DNA from: Plantibacter elymi (nom. nud.)
Lineage (GTDB): Bacteria; Actinomycetota; Actinomycetes; Actinomycetales; Microbacteriaceae
NCBI RefSeq assembly: GCF_900177795.1
Contig: NZ_FXWJ01000005.1
Span: 310,001-374,000 of the forward strand
Length of the DNA stretch: 64,000 nt
Direction of reading: 5' to 3'
A program made the position numbers and the translations under genes. Below the pieces are notes generated by a model that had not been told where the DNA came from, made no database searches, and saw only the letters and a list, made by a program, of their open reading frames with translations. Below, piece by piece: positions 24,054 through 32,465 of this stretch; within the stretch, counting starts at the first letter, position 1, and each line of letters starts with the position of its first letter.

Positions 24054-25790
24054 ATGGACATCCACCACGGAGGCGAGAGCACCGGCGACCTGGCCGGTGC
24101 CCTCGCCTCCGTGCGTGGTGGCGAGGAGACCGCTGAGCGCGAGTCCTCATCGGCCCCGCCAGCGGCGCTCGCGATCCTGCGGGACGGTCGGCCGCTGCTC
24201 GAGGTGTCCGTCGGTACGGTGCACGCCGTGCTCGGACCGGTCTCCACGCTCCGGCACCTGATCGCGCGGTTGTCCGGGACGTCTCCCGCCCCGCGCGGCG
24301 CGGCCAGGGCGTCCGGTTCCGAGACGGTGCTCGTCGCCGGCAGGCCGGCGCGGTTGTCGTCCCGGGCTACGTCGAGTGCCTCCGGGGTGGCCGTCGTGAC
24401 GGCCGGGCAGGCCATCAGCTGGTCGCAGACCATCGGTGAGAACGTGCTGCTCGGGTCCGAGCGTGCGGCGGGACTGCGGGAGACGGTCATGCGCCTCCTC
24501 CGAGGACCGTCCGCCGACGGGACGTCCGTGGGGCAGAGCGATGCCGCGCGGATCCACCGCGCCCTGAGTATCGTCGGGCTCGACCGGTCACCCGCGGACT
24601 CCGCCGGCGCCCTGTCGGTCGTGGAGCGTCGGCTCGTTGAGCTGGCCAGGGCGGTCGCCGCTGAGGCGTCGCTCATCGTGATCGACGACAGTGGCCCCGC
24701 ACTTCGAGCGGACGAGGTCGAGCGTTGGCGACAGGCGATGGTCGAGGTGGCCCGAGCTCCTCGAACCGCCGACCCCGCACCCGGTGTCCTGCTCGCGACC
24801 GGGGCCGTGACCGGGCTGGCGAGCGTCGCATCGGCCGCGACCGTGATCGCCGTCGGTGGCGACCCGTCGCCCCCGATCCGGCTGTCGGCCGTGGACGGTG
24901 AACGTGAGGTGGTCGCCGCGTTGGCCGCCGGGGTGGGCGGCGTCGACGCGTTCCGTCCGCTTGCCGGCGGTTCATCGACGTCGGGGCGTGCCTCGTCGAT
25001 CGCGTCCTCGGTGACGGCTGCCGGCCTCGCCGTCGAACACTGGACCGCGAGCCACCCGGCGGACCCCGAGTGGACCGTCGTCGACGACCTGTCCTTCACC
25101 TGCGCGCCGGGGGAGGTGCTCGGGCTGTTCGGTCCGCCCGACTCCGGTGCCGGGGAGGTGCTGCTGAGCGTCTTCGGGCGGTCGTACGGGGCACGGACCC
25201 GCGGCACGGTCGCGCTCGACGGTGCGGTGGTCGACGTCTCGACGACGGAGCTGGCGCGCGCTGCGGGGGTCCTCTACACGACCGAGCATCCGATCCGCTT
25301 CGACCTCTCCTTCCTCGGCGGGGTGCCGTCGAGCGTCTCCCCGGACGCCCTCACGAGGATGGTCAGGCTCGGTGTGGCCGACCCGCGCCGCGACTACCGG
25401 GCGACCACCGTGCCGAGCGGCCTGGTCGCCGCACTCCCCGGCGCACACCGTGGGCCGGACGCCGACCAGTTCACCGAGTCGCTCCGCGTCGTCGCGGACA
25501 CGGGGGCGCGTGCCGTGCTGCTCGCCGAACCGTTCGGTGCGGCGGGAGCGCCCGGCTCCGAGGACGGACGTCGGCGGGCTGAGCGGTGCGCCCTGATCCG
25601 TTCGCTCGCGGCGTCCGGCCGCGCGGTCGTCGTCTCGAGCGAGGACCCTGCGGTGCTCGCGGCCGTCTGTGACCGGGTCCTCGCCATCCGCGCGGGCCGG
25701 ATCGTGGGGACCGTGGGCGCGGTCGGCGTCGCGGATGCCGAACGGCTCGACACGCGTGCCATCCTCGAGGCGATGGGCGGTCTCGCATGA
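24054..25790 (+). CDS. degenerate double ABC ATPase, paralogue of MmsA without catalytic motifs
   Basis: A 578-residue protein that lines up with MmsA in both halves but has lost every nucleotide-binding motif. In half 1, GTVHAVLGPVSTLRHLIARL (55-74) matches [20 protein letters not shown], with the Walker A residues deleted. IGENVLLGSE matches [10 protein letters not shown], and LIVIDDSGPAL replaces [11 protein letters not shown]. In half 2, LAVEHWTASHPADP and LLSVFGRSYGARTRG match MmsA closely, but the P-loop is GPPDSGAGE and no LSGGQ is left. The frame is intact and long, so it is not simple decay. It follows mmsB by 41 bp and ends the operon. The start (ATG 24054) lacks a clear binding site. 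A regulatory or structural partner of the transporter is possible; its function is unknown. Confidence 0.82.
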   Translation: MDIHHGGESTGDLAGALASVRGGEETAERESSSAPPAALAILRDGRPLLEVSVGTVHAVLGPVSTLRHLIARLSGTSPAPRGAARASGSETVLVAGRPARLSSRATSSASGVAVVTAGQAISWSQTIGENVLLGSERAAGLRETVMRLLRGPSADGTSVGQSDAARIHRALSIVGLDRSPADSAGALSVVERRLVELARAVAAEASLIVIDDSGPALRADEVERWRQAMVEVARAPRTADPAPGVLLATGAVTGLASVASAATVIAVGGDPSPPIRLSAVDGEREVVAALAAGVGGVDAFRPLAGGSSTSGRASSIASSVTAAGLAVEHWTASHPADPEWTVVDDLSFTCAPGEVLGLFGPPDSGAGEVLLSVFGRSYGARTRGTVALDGAVVDVSTTELARAAGVLYTTEHPIRFDLSFLGGVPSSVSPDALTRMVRLGVADPRRDYRATTVPSGLVAALPGAHRGPDADQFTESLRVVADTGARAVLLAEPFGAAGAPGSEDGRRRAERCALIRSLAASGRAVVVSSEDPAVLAAVCDRVLAIRAGRIVGTVGAVGVADAERLDTRAILEAMGGLA

Positions 25791-25828
25791 GTCGAGATCG
25801 CATCGTCCTGTCCATGGCCACGGCAATA

Positions 25829-25844
25829 TACAACGTTGTACACT
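25829..25844 (+). promoter_or_regulatory. araB operator TACAACGTTGTA
   Basis: TACAACGTTGTA (25829-25840) is a perfect 12-bp palindrome. It overlaps TACACT (25839-25844), a possible -10 box, about 110 bp before araB. Matching sites lie at 47412 and, twice, at 48551-48575, beside two LacI genes and the arabinofuranosidase gene, so this is the likely arabinose operator. Confidence 0.78.
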
Positions 25845-25951
25845 GGAGCGCGGCCCAGCCCTGATCCACCCGACCGAGCAGCCGCCCCCACCCGCTTGCA
25901 TCACAGCATCGCGAACCAACCGAGCACCAGATCGACGAAGGAGTCCCACCG

Positions 25952-27721
25952 GTGAACACCGAGCAGAACCCGGCCGCCAGCGCCCACGAGCAGGCGACAG
26001 CCACACACGCAGAGACCTACACGATCGGCGTCGACTTCGGCACGCTGTCCGGCCGAGCCGTCGTCGTGCGTGTGTCCGACGGTGCCGAGCTCGGGTCGGC
26101 GGTGCTCGACTACCCGCACGCCGTGATGGACCGTGAGCTCGCCTCGACCGGTGCCGCGCTGCCGCCCGACTGGGCGCTGCAGGTGCCGGCCGACTACGTC
26201 GCCGTCATGCAGTCCGCCGTGCCGCGCGCTGTCGAGGCCGCCGGGATCGACCCCGCCGCCGTCATCGGCATCGGCACCGACTTCACCGCCTGCACGATGG
26301 TCCCCGTCATCGCCGACGGGACGCCGCTCAACGAGCTGCCCGAGTACGCCGACCGCCCGCACGCCTACGTGAAGCTGTGGAAGCACCACTCCGCGCAGCC
26401 GCAGGCGGACCGCATCAACGAACTCGCCGCCGAGCGGGGCGAGTCCTGGCTGCCGCGCTACGGCGGCCTCATCTCCAGCGAGTGGGAGTTCGCCAAGGGA
26501 CTCCAGCTCCTCGAGGAGGACCCCGAACTCTACGAGCGCATGGACCACTGGGTCGAGGCGGCCGACTGGATCATCTGGCAGCTCACCGGCACGTACGTGC
26601 GCAACGCGTGCACCGCCGGCTACAAGGGCATCTACCAGGACGGTGCCTACCCGAGCCACGAGTTCCTCGCGGCCCTCAACCCCGCCTTCGAGCGCTTCGC
26701 AGACGACAAGGTCGCCCACGAGATCGGTGAACTGGGCGCCGCCGCCGGCACCCTGTCGGCCGAAGCCGCTGCGTGGACCGGTCTCCGCGAGGGCATCGCG
26801 GTCGCCGTCGGGAACGTCGACGCGCACGTCGCGGCACCCGCGGCGCAGGCCGTCTCGCCCGGCCAGATGGTCGCGATCATGGGCACCTCCACCTGCCACG
26901 TCATGAACGGCGACGTCCTCCGCGAGGTCCCGGGCATGTGCGGCGTCGTCGACGGCGGCATCATCGCCGGCCTCTACGGCTACGAGGCCGGGCAGTCGGG
27001 CGTCGGCGACATCTTCGCCTGGTACGTCGCGAACCAGGTCCCCGCCCGATACACCGAGGAGGCCGCGGCGCGTGGTGTCAGCATCCACGAGCACCTCACC
27101 TCGCTCATCCAGGACCAGCCCGTCGGCGCGCACGGGCTCGTCGCCCTCGACTGGCACTCGGGCAACCGCTCGGTCCTCGTCGACCACGAGCTCTCCGGCA
27201 CCGTCCTCGGCCTGACACTCACGACCCGCACCGAGGAGGTCTACCGCGCATTGTTCGAGGCGACCGCGTTCGGCACCCGGAAGATCGTCGAGACGTTCAA
27301 CGCCTCGGGCGTCCCCGTCACCGAGTTCATCGTCGCCGGCGGTCTGCAGCGGAACCCGTTCCTCATGCAGACGTACTCCGACATCCTCCGCCTGCCGATC
27401 TCCATCACGGCGAGCGACCAGGGGCCCGCGCTCGGCTCGGCCATCCACGCCGCCGTCGCCGCCGGGGCCTACCCGGACGTCCCGGCCGCCAGTGCCGCCA
27501 TGGGCAAGGTGAACCGCGCCGTCTACGCGCCGAACGAGGCCGCTGCCGACGCGTACGACCTGCTCTACGCGGAGTACGCGACGCTCCACGACTACTTCGG
27601 TCGTGGCGCCAACGACGTCATGAAGCGCCTGAAGCGCATCCGCCGAGCCGCCCTCGGTGGCGGCGTCGACAGCCTGCCGACCGACACCGAGACCACCGCC
27701 CTCGAAGGAGCAACCGCGTGA
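25952..27721 (+). CDS. araB: L-ribulokinase
   Basis: A 589-residue FGGY kinase that phosphorylates L-ribulose to L-ribulose 5-phosphate. The N-terminal loop IGVDFGTLSGRAVVV, the ribulokinase segment GIGTDFTACTMVPV, the MGTSTCHVMNG loop and the C-terminal VAGGLQRNPFLMQ are diagnostic of AraB. GTG 25952 follows AAGGAG (25937-25942). Its stop overlaps the araD start (GTGA), so the two are coupled. Expression is probably controlled through the TACAACGTTGTA site upstream. It feeds on arabinose isomerised by AraA, encoded 0.8 kb downstream. Confidence 0.96.
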   Translation: MNTEQNPAASAHEQATATHAETYTIGVDFGTLSGRAVVVRVSDGAELGSAVLDYPHAVMDRELASTGAALPPDWALQVPADYVAVMQSAVPRAVEAAGIDPAAVIGIGTDFTACTMVPVIADGTPLNELPEYADRPHAYVKLWKHHSAQPQADRINELAAERGESWLPRYGGLISSEWEFAKGLQLLEEDPELYERMDHWVEAADWIIWQLTGTYVRNACTAGYKGIYQDGAYPSHEFLAALNPAFERFADDKVAHEIGELGAAAGTLSAEAAAWTGLREGIAVAVGNVDAHVAAPAAQAVSPGQMVAIMGTSTCHVMNGDVLREVPGMCGVVDGGIIAGLYGYEAGQSGVGDIFAWYVANQVPARYTEEAAARGVSIHEHLTSLIQDQPVGAHGLVALDWHSGNRSVLVDHELSGTVLGLTLTTRTEEVYRALFEATAFGTRKIVETFNASGVPVTEFIVAGGLQRNPFLMQTYSDILRLPISITASDQGPALGSAIHAAVAAGAYPDVPAASAAMGKVNRAVYAPNEAAADAYDLLYAEYATLHDYFGRGANDVMKRLKRIRRAALGGGVDSLPTDTETTALEGATA

Positions 27722-28425
27722 ACACCTACTCGCCTGAAATCGAGGTCGCGATCGCGCGCGTCCGGTCCGACGTCGCCAAGCTGCACGGCGAGCTCGTCCG
27801 GTACGGGCTCGTCATCTGGACCGGCGGCAACGTCTCCGGGCGGGTGCCGGGAGCCGACCTCTTCGTCATCAAGCCCTCCGGCGTCGACTACGACGACCTC
27901 GCACCCGAGAACATGATCCTCTGCGACCTCGACGGCAACGTCATCCCGGGCACGCCCGGTGCTGAGCGCTCGCCGTCGAGCGACACCGCGGCGCACGCAT
28001 ACGTCTATCGGCATATGCCCGAGGTCGGCGGCGTCGTGCACACCCACTCCACCTACGCGGTGGCGTGGGCGGCACGCGCCGAGCCCATCCCGTGCGTCAT
28101 CACGGCGATGGCCGACGAGTTCGGCGGAGAGGTCCCGATCGGTCCGTTCTCGATCATCGGCGACGACTCGATCGGACGCGGCATCGTCGAGACGCTCACC
28201 GGCCACCGCTCCCGCGCCGTGCTCATGCAGAACCACGGTCCGTTCACGATCGGGAAGGACGCCCGCGACGCCGTGAAGGCCGCGGTCATGGTCGAGGACG
28301 TCGCCCGCACCGTGCACATCTCGCGTCAGCTCGGCGAGCCGAAGCCCATGCCGACCGAGGCGATCGACGCCCTGTTCGACCGCTACCAGAACGTCTACGG
28401 CCAGGCGCCGCAGGGCGCGCTCTAA
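27718..28425 (+). CDS. araD: L-ribulose-5-phosphate 4-epimerase
   Basis: A 235-residue class II aldolase-fold epimerase that converts L-ribulose 5-phosphate to D-xylulose 5-phosphate, linking arabinose use to the pentose phosphate pathway. The metal ligands are visible as H108 and H110 (VVHTHSTY) and H173 (MQNHGPF). The TGGNVSGR (35-42) and SSDTAAH segments bind the phosphate and the substrate. GTG 27718 overlaps the araB stop by four bases and has AAGGAG 8 bases upstream. Length is standard. Confidence 0.95.
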   Translation: MNTYSPEIEVAIARVRSDVAKLHGELVRYGLVIWTGGNVSGRVPGADLFVIKPSGVDYDDLAPENMILCDLDGNVIPGTPGAERSPSSDTAAHAYVYRHMPEVGGVVHTHSTYAVAWAARAEPIPCVITAMADEFGGEVPIGPFSIIGDDSIGRGIVETLTGHRSRAVLMQNHGPFTIGKDARDAVKAAVMVEDVARTVHISRQLGEPKPMPTEAIDALFDRYQNVYGQAPQGAL

Positions 28426-28470
28426 CCAGAACGACCTCCGGTCCGATCCCGGTCCCTGACACCCTCCCGG

Positions 28471-28529
28471 TCCCTGAGCTTGTCGAAGGGCCACCCCACC
28501 ACGGTCCCGCCCTTCGACAGGCTCAGGGA
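28471..28529 (+). repeat. family A hairpin between araD and araA
   Basis: TCCCTGAGCTTGTCGAAGGG (28471-28490) and CCCTTCGACAGGCTCAGGGA (28510-28529) pair over 20 positions with one mismatch. A half copy (CCCTGACACC) lies just before. It splits araBD from araA within one operon and may cause polarity or 3'-end protection. Confidence 0.85.
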
Positions 28530-28558
28530 TCGAAACGACCTCAAGAAAGAACACACCC

Positions 28559-30076
28559 ATGCCGAAGCCCACCACCACGCTCGACCACTACACCGTCTGG
28601 TTCCTCACCGGCAGCCAGAACCTCTACGGCGAGGAGACCCTCCGTCAGGTCGCCGAGCAGTCCCAGGCCATCGCCGCCGAGCTCGGCGCCGCCGCCGACG
28701 TCCCCGTGCGGATCGAGTGGAAGCCCGTCCTCAAGGACTCCGAGTCGATCCGTCGCGCCATGCTCGACGCGAACGCCGACGACAGCGTCATCGGTCTCGT
28801 CACCTGGATGCACACCTTCAGCCCGGCCAAGATGTGGATCGCCGGCCTCGACGCGCTGCAGAAGCCGCTGCTCCACCTCCACACGCAGGCGAACGTCGAG
28901 CTGCCGTGGTCGGAGATCGACTTCGACTTCATGAACCTCAACCAGGCCGCGCACGGCGACCGCGAGTTCGGGTACATCCAGACGCGTCTGGGCGTCGCCC
29001 GCAAGACGGTCGTCGGCCACGTCTCCGACCCGCGCGTCCAGCGTGAGGTCGGCACCTGGCAGCGCGCCGCCGCGGGTTGGGCGGCCACCCACGAGCTCAA
29101 GCTCGCACGCTTCGGCGACAACATGCGTTACGTCGCCGTCACCGAAGGTGACAAGACCGAGGCCGAGCTGCGCTTCGGTGTGCAGGTCAACACGTGGAGC
29201 GTCAACGAGCTGGCTGAGGCCGTGCACGCATCGACGGACGCCGACATCGACGCGCTCGTCGCCGAGTACGAGGAGCTGTACGACGTCGTCCCCGAGCTGC
29301 GGAAGGGCGGCGAGCGGCACGAGTCGCTCCGCTACGGCGCCGCGATCGAGCTGGGGCTGCGCTCCTTCCTCGAGGCCGGCGACTTCGCCGCGTTCACGAC
29401 GAGCTTCGAAGACCTCGGCGAGCTGCGTCAGCTGCCGGGCCTCGCCGTCCAGCGCCTCATGGCCGACGGCTACGGCTTCGGTGCGGAGGGCGACTGGAAG
29501 ACCGCCGTCCTCGTGCGCGCCGCGTCCGTCATGGGTGCCGGCCTCCCCGGTGGCGCCTCGCTCATGGAGGATTACACGTACCACATGGAGCCCGGCAACG
29601 AGCTCATCCTCGGTGCGCACATGCTCGAGGTCAGCCCGACGCTCTCCTCGGCTCGTGCCACCCTCGAGGTGCACCCGCTCGGCATCGGCGGCAAGGAGGA
29701 CCCGGTGCGCCTCGTCTTCACGGCCGACTCCGGCCCCGCCGTGGTCGTCGCGATGAGCGACATGCGCGACCGCTTCCGGCTGACGGCGAACGTCGTCGAG
29801 GTCGTCCAGCCCATCGAGGCCCTGCCGAAGCTGCCCGTCGGGCGCGCCGTGTGGAAGCCGGCTCCGGACTTCGCGACCTCGGCCGCTGCCTGGCTCACCG
29901 CCGGTGCCGCGCACCACACCGTCATGTCGACCGCGGTCGGGGTCGAGGTGTTCGCCGACTTCGCGGAGATCGCCAAGACCGAGCTCCTCGTGATCGACGA
30001 GTCGACCACCACGCGCGACTTCCAGCGCGAGGTCCGCTGGAACAACGCGTACTACCGCCTCGCCCAGGGGTTCTAG
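28559..30076 (+). CDS. araA: L-arabinose isomerase
   Basis: A 505-residue isomerase that converts L-arabinose to L-ribulose, the first step of the pathway. N-terminal [11 protein letters not shown] is the family hallmark. The catalytic segments GAEGDWKTA (first glutamate, about residue 310) and [11 protein letters not shown], followed by ILGAHMLEV (second glutamate and histidine, about 336-360), are intact, and the C-terminal histidine lies in [11 protein letters not shown] 28559 has only a weak AAGAAAG upstream. It is the last gene of araBDA and is followed by a perfect 15-bp hairpin. Confidence 0.97.
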   Translation: MPKPTTTLDHYTVWFLTGSQNLYGEETLRQVAEQSQAIAAELGAAADVPVRIEWKPVLKDSESIRRAMLDANADDSVIGLVTWMHTFSPAKMWIAGLDALQKPLLHLHTQANVELPWSEIDFDFMNLNQAAHGDREFGYIQTRLGVARKTVVGHVSDPRVQREVGTWQRAAAGWAATHELKLARFGDNMRYVAVTEGDKTEAELRFGVQVNTWSVNELAEAVHASTDADIDALVAEYEELYDVVPELRKGGERHESLRYGAAIELGLRSFLEAGDFAAFTTSFEDLGELRQLPGLAVQRLMADGYGFGAEGDWKTAVLVRAASVMGAGLPGGASLMEDYTYHMEPGNELILGAHMLEVSPTLSSARATLEVHPLGIGGKEDPVRLVFTADSGPAVVVAMSDMRDRFRLTANVVEVVQPIEALPKLPVGRAVWKPAPDFATSAAAWLTAGAAHHTVMSTAVGVEVFADFAEIAKTELLVIDESTTTRDFQREVRWNNAYYRLAQGF

Positions 30077-30084
30077 CCAACCCT

Positions 30085-30150
30085 CCCGGGCACGTGCCCG
30101 CTCTCGCGGCACGCCTTGCACGGCGTGCCGCGAGAGCGGAGCAGTGCCTG
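30085..30150. repeat. family C element, left copy around the AbiEi-like gene
   Basis: CTCTCGCGGCACGCC (30101-30115) and GGCGTGCCGCGAGAG (30122-30136) form a perfect 15-bp stem with a TTGCAC loop. It is preceded by the palindrome CCCGGGCACGTGCCCG-like (30085-30100) and followed by GCAGTGCCTG. It is placed to terminate araA. A similar copy in the same orientation follows the next gene at 31232. Confidence 0.88.
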
Positions 30151-30252
30151 TGGCTTCGGACGAGTGTGCGTCACAGGGCGAGCGGAGGGCGCTCGCTCCA
30201 CAAGGGCGACATCTGAAGCTCGCGACGCTGCACCGCCGAGCAGACTCGGACC

Positions 30253-31227
30253 ATGGACGATGCGATCACGGTCTGCGAGGCGCGCCGAGGCGGTCTTGTG
30301 CTCACCGCCGACCTCAACGACCTGGGCGTCACGACGCAACAGATCCGCGACGGCATCCATCTCGGTGTCCTGGCGTGCGTTCGGCGAGGTGTCTTCGTCC
30401 GCGCAGCACGCTGGGAGGCACTGCGGCCCGAGGAACGGCACCGCGAACTCGTGCGGTCCATCCGACACACCAGCGGACGTGACCTGACCGTGTGCCGACG
30501 GTCGGCTGCTGTCATGCACGGGCTGCCGGTCTTCGGCACGATCCCCGACCGCGTGCATGCGATCGACCCGGACGCGGCCGGAGGCAGTTCGAACCGCTTC
30601 CTCGCCAGCCATCGCGGTGAGCCGGACGACCCTGACGCCATCGTCATCGACGGAGTGCGCGTGACCTCGCTGGCCCGCACGGTGATCGACCTCGCCATCC
30701 ACTCGCCCATGCTCTCCAGCGTGCCTGCGCTCGATCAGGCGTTGCGCATCGCGCATGAGACCTGCGGCGGGCACTGGACCGGCCGCCCGGAACCCGGGCA
30801 GCTCATCGAACTGCTCGACGAACTCGCACCGCGTCGTGGGCGCAGACGCGCCATCGATGCCATCGGGTTCGCCGACGCTGATTCGATGAGCGTCGGCGAG
30901 AGCGTGAGCCGCGTGCAGATGCATCGACTCGGGTTCGCTGCACCGGAACTGCAGCACCGGTTCACCCTGCGCCGTGGACAGGTCGCCGAAGTGGACTTCT
31001 GGTGGCGGGCCGTGCGTGCGATCGGTGAGTTCGACGGACAGATCAAGTACCTCGATCCCCGGTTCCGCGAAGGCAGATCCGCCGCCGAGGTCGTGCTTCG
31101 TGAGAAGCAGCGCGAAGACGAACTGCGTCGTCAGAGCGACCGCTTCCTCCGGTGGGACTGGGCGTGCGCTCTCGACAGTGCGCGGTTCGGGGCACTCCTG
31201 TCTGCTCATGGGATTCCGCGCCGATGA
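30253..31227 (+). CDS. AbiEi antitoxin-like / DUF559-type protein
   Basis: A 324-residue cytoplasmic protein. The N-terminal part (about 8-75, LTADLNDLGVTTQQIRDGI then RRGVFV) resembles the winged-helix domain of AbiEi-type antitoxins. The C-terminal part (about 215-320) has EVDFWWRAVRAIGEFDGQIKY, the core of DUF559/Vsr-like folds of the restriction-endonuclease type; in that core EVDF and EFDGxxKY are the residues normally kept. Such proteins are frequent in Microbacteriaceae and have no proven role. There is no adjacent toxin gene. ATG 30253 follows CAGACT by 6 bases (leaderless). Family C elements lie on both sides, the right one only 4 bp after the stop. Confidence 0.78.
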   Translation: MDDAITVCEARRGGLVLTADLNDLGVTTQQIRDGIHLGVLACVRRGVFVRAARWEALRPEERHRELVRSIRHTSGRDLTVCRRSAAVMHGLPVFGTIPDRVHAIDPDAAGGSSNRFLASHRGEPDDPDAIVIDGVRVTSLARTVIDLAIHSPMLSSVPALDQALRIAHETCGGHWTGRPEPGQLIELLDELAPRRGRRRAIDAIGFADADSMSVGESVSRVQMHRLGFAAPELQHRFTLRRGQVAEVDFWWRAVRAIGEFDGQIKYLDPRFREGRSAAEVVLREKQREDELRRQSDRFLRWDWACALDSARFGALLSAHGIPRR

Positions 31228-31231
31228 TCGT

Positions 31232-31301
31232 GCGGGCACGTTTCCGCGTTCGCGGCCCGTCTTGCACGGCGTGCCGCGAACGCCGAGGAGTGCCTGCCCG
31301 G
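31232..31301. repeat. family C element, right copy around the AbiEi-like gene
   Basis: GCGGGCACG (31233) is followed by CGTTCGCGGC and, after CCGTCTTGCACGGCGT, by GCCGCGAACG, then GAGTGCCTGCCCGG. The layout and loop TTGCAC match the copy at 30085 in the same orientation. It begins 4 bp after the AbiEi-like gene and lies before the convergent membrane-protein gene. Confidence 0.85.
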
Positions 31302-31302
31302 C

Positions 31303-32403
31303 TCAGGAACGGAGCCCGATGATCGTGCCGACGACGAACAGCCCGATGGCGCTCCACATGAGGATGTCGTCGACGCTCATCCGGACCCTGAGGCGCTGAC
31401 CACGGGTGCTGACGCGACCGGCCGCCGAGGCCGCGGCCAAGGCCGACTCGTCGGCCTTGGCACTTCGCCGGTCACCCCGTGTCTCCCGCCACCGCGCCCA
31501 GCGTTCGACGCGGTCGTCCACGGCGTCGACAGCGGCGGCGATGTCCTGCCAATCGTCGACCTTCGTCGTGACGAGGTCGTCGGTGGTCACGAGGAGGAGC
31601 CAGTCGTCGACGATCTCCACGTCGAAGCCGCGCACGTGGTCGAGGAGCCGCGCCATCACGTCGGGCGTGAACAGGTAGAGGGCGTCGGCCTCGTAGCCGA
31701 CCGGGCAGTAGAGATGGAAGTGCCGGTCGAACCCGCCCTCGAGGCTGAGTCGTTGCGCATCGGCCGGGGCGCCGGCACCACTCATGCCGCGGCGACGGCC
31801 GTCCTGGGCGCGGAGCAGGATGTGGGGGAGTGCGACGGGCATCCGGAGCGCGCAGTAGCCGCCGAAGGGGGCCGCGAGGTTCTTGCGGTTGCCGATGACC
31901 TCGTAGTCGGCGATCTCGATGCCGCGCGGCTCCCTGCTCCGGAGGACTCGGTGGAGGTTCACCGACCCGCGGCTCCGCCAGGGCATGTCGCGCTGGAGGG
32001 CGATGGGACCGACGCGGTAGTCGAACCCGTTGGCTTCGGCGAAGCTGGCGAGGCGGAGGTGTGTGCGCCGCAGGGTCCTGCGGGACCAGACCCGGATCGT
32101 CATGCGGACGAGGATCACGGCGAGGACGACCATGGCCACCGCAAACGTGCCCATGCCGAAGGCGATCCCTCCCGCGTTCCTGCCGCCTTGAGCGTAGGCG
32201 AGCAGGCCGACCATGCCGAAGAAGAAGATGCCGAACAGCCCACCGATCGCGCCGACGGTGGTGGTGAGGCGTCGGACGCGCCCGATGCGATCGCGGGCGC
32301 CGGGGTCCTCCCTGACGAAGGCTCGCCACTGCTCTTGAACCTCGTGTCGGGGAAGCGGCCGGGTGAGCGCACTCGTGTCGAGTGGTTCGGGAAGCGCCTG
32401 CAC
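31303..32403 (-). CDS. membrane protein of unknown function, DUF3137-like
   Basis: A 366-residue protein with two adjacent membrane spans near residues 46-105 (AIGGLFGIFFFGMVGLL and GTFAVAMVVLAVILV) and a third at the C-terminus (about 343-361). The cytoplasmic part between them includes SFAEANGFDYRVGPIALQRDMP, typical of an uncharacterised actinobacterial family resembling DUF3137. GTG 32403 has TAGGCT (minus strand, 32411-32416) 7 bases upstream and a GGAGGG in between, so it is leaderless or nearly so. It faces the AbiEi-like gene. No function can be proposed. Confidence 0.78.
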   Translation of the reverse strand: MQALPEPLDTSALTRPLPRHEVQEQWRAFVREDPGARDRIGRVRRLTTTVGAIGGLFGIFFFGMVGLLAYAQGGRNAGGIAFGMGTFAVAMVVLAVILVRMTIRVWSRRTLRRTHLRLASFAEANGFDYRVGPIALQRDMPWRSRGSVNLHRVLRSREPRGIEIADYEVIGNRKNLAAPFGGYCALRMPVALPHILLRAQDGRRRGMSGAGAPADAQRLSLEGGFDRHFHLYCPVGYEADALYLFTPDVMARLLDHVRGFDVEIVDDWLLLVTTDDLVTTKVDDWQDIAAAVDAVDDRVERWARWRETRGDRRSAKADESALAAASAAGRVSTRGQRLRVRMSVDDILMWSAIGLFVVGTIIGLRS

Positions 32404-32465
32404 GCCCTCCAGCCTAGTATCCCAGGCGCTGATCTTTTCGGCCTCGTGCCGGCCTCTGAGAGCAC

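Noticed and set aside
24054-25790. Calling the degenerate ATPase a simple pseudogene
   Set aside because: The frame is intact for 578 codons and keeps the layout of both domains, so a maintained non-catalytic protein is the better description.
30253-31227. A complete AbiE toxin-antitoxin pair
   Set aside because: There is no AbiEii nucleotidyltransferase gene on either side; only the AbiEi-like part is present, joined to a DUF559-type domain.
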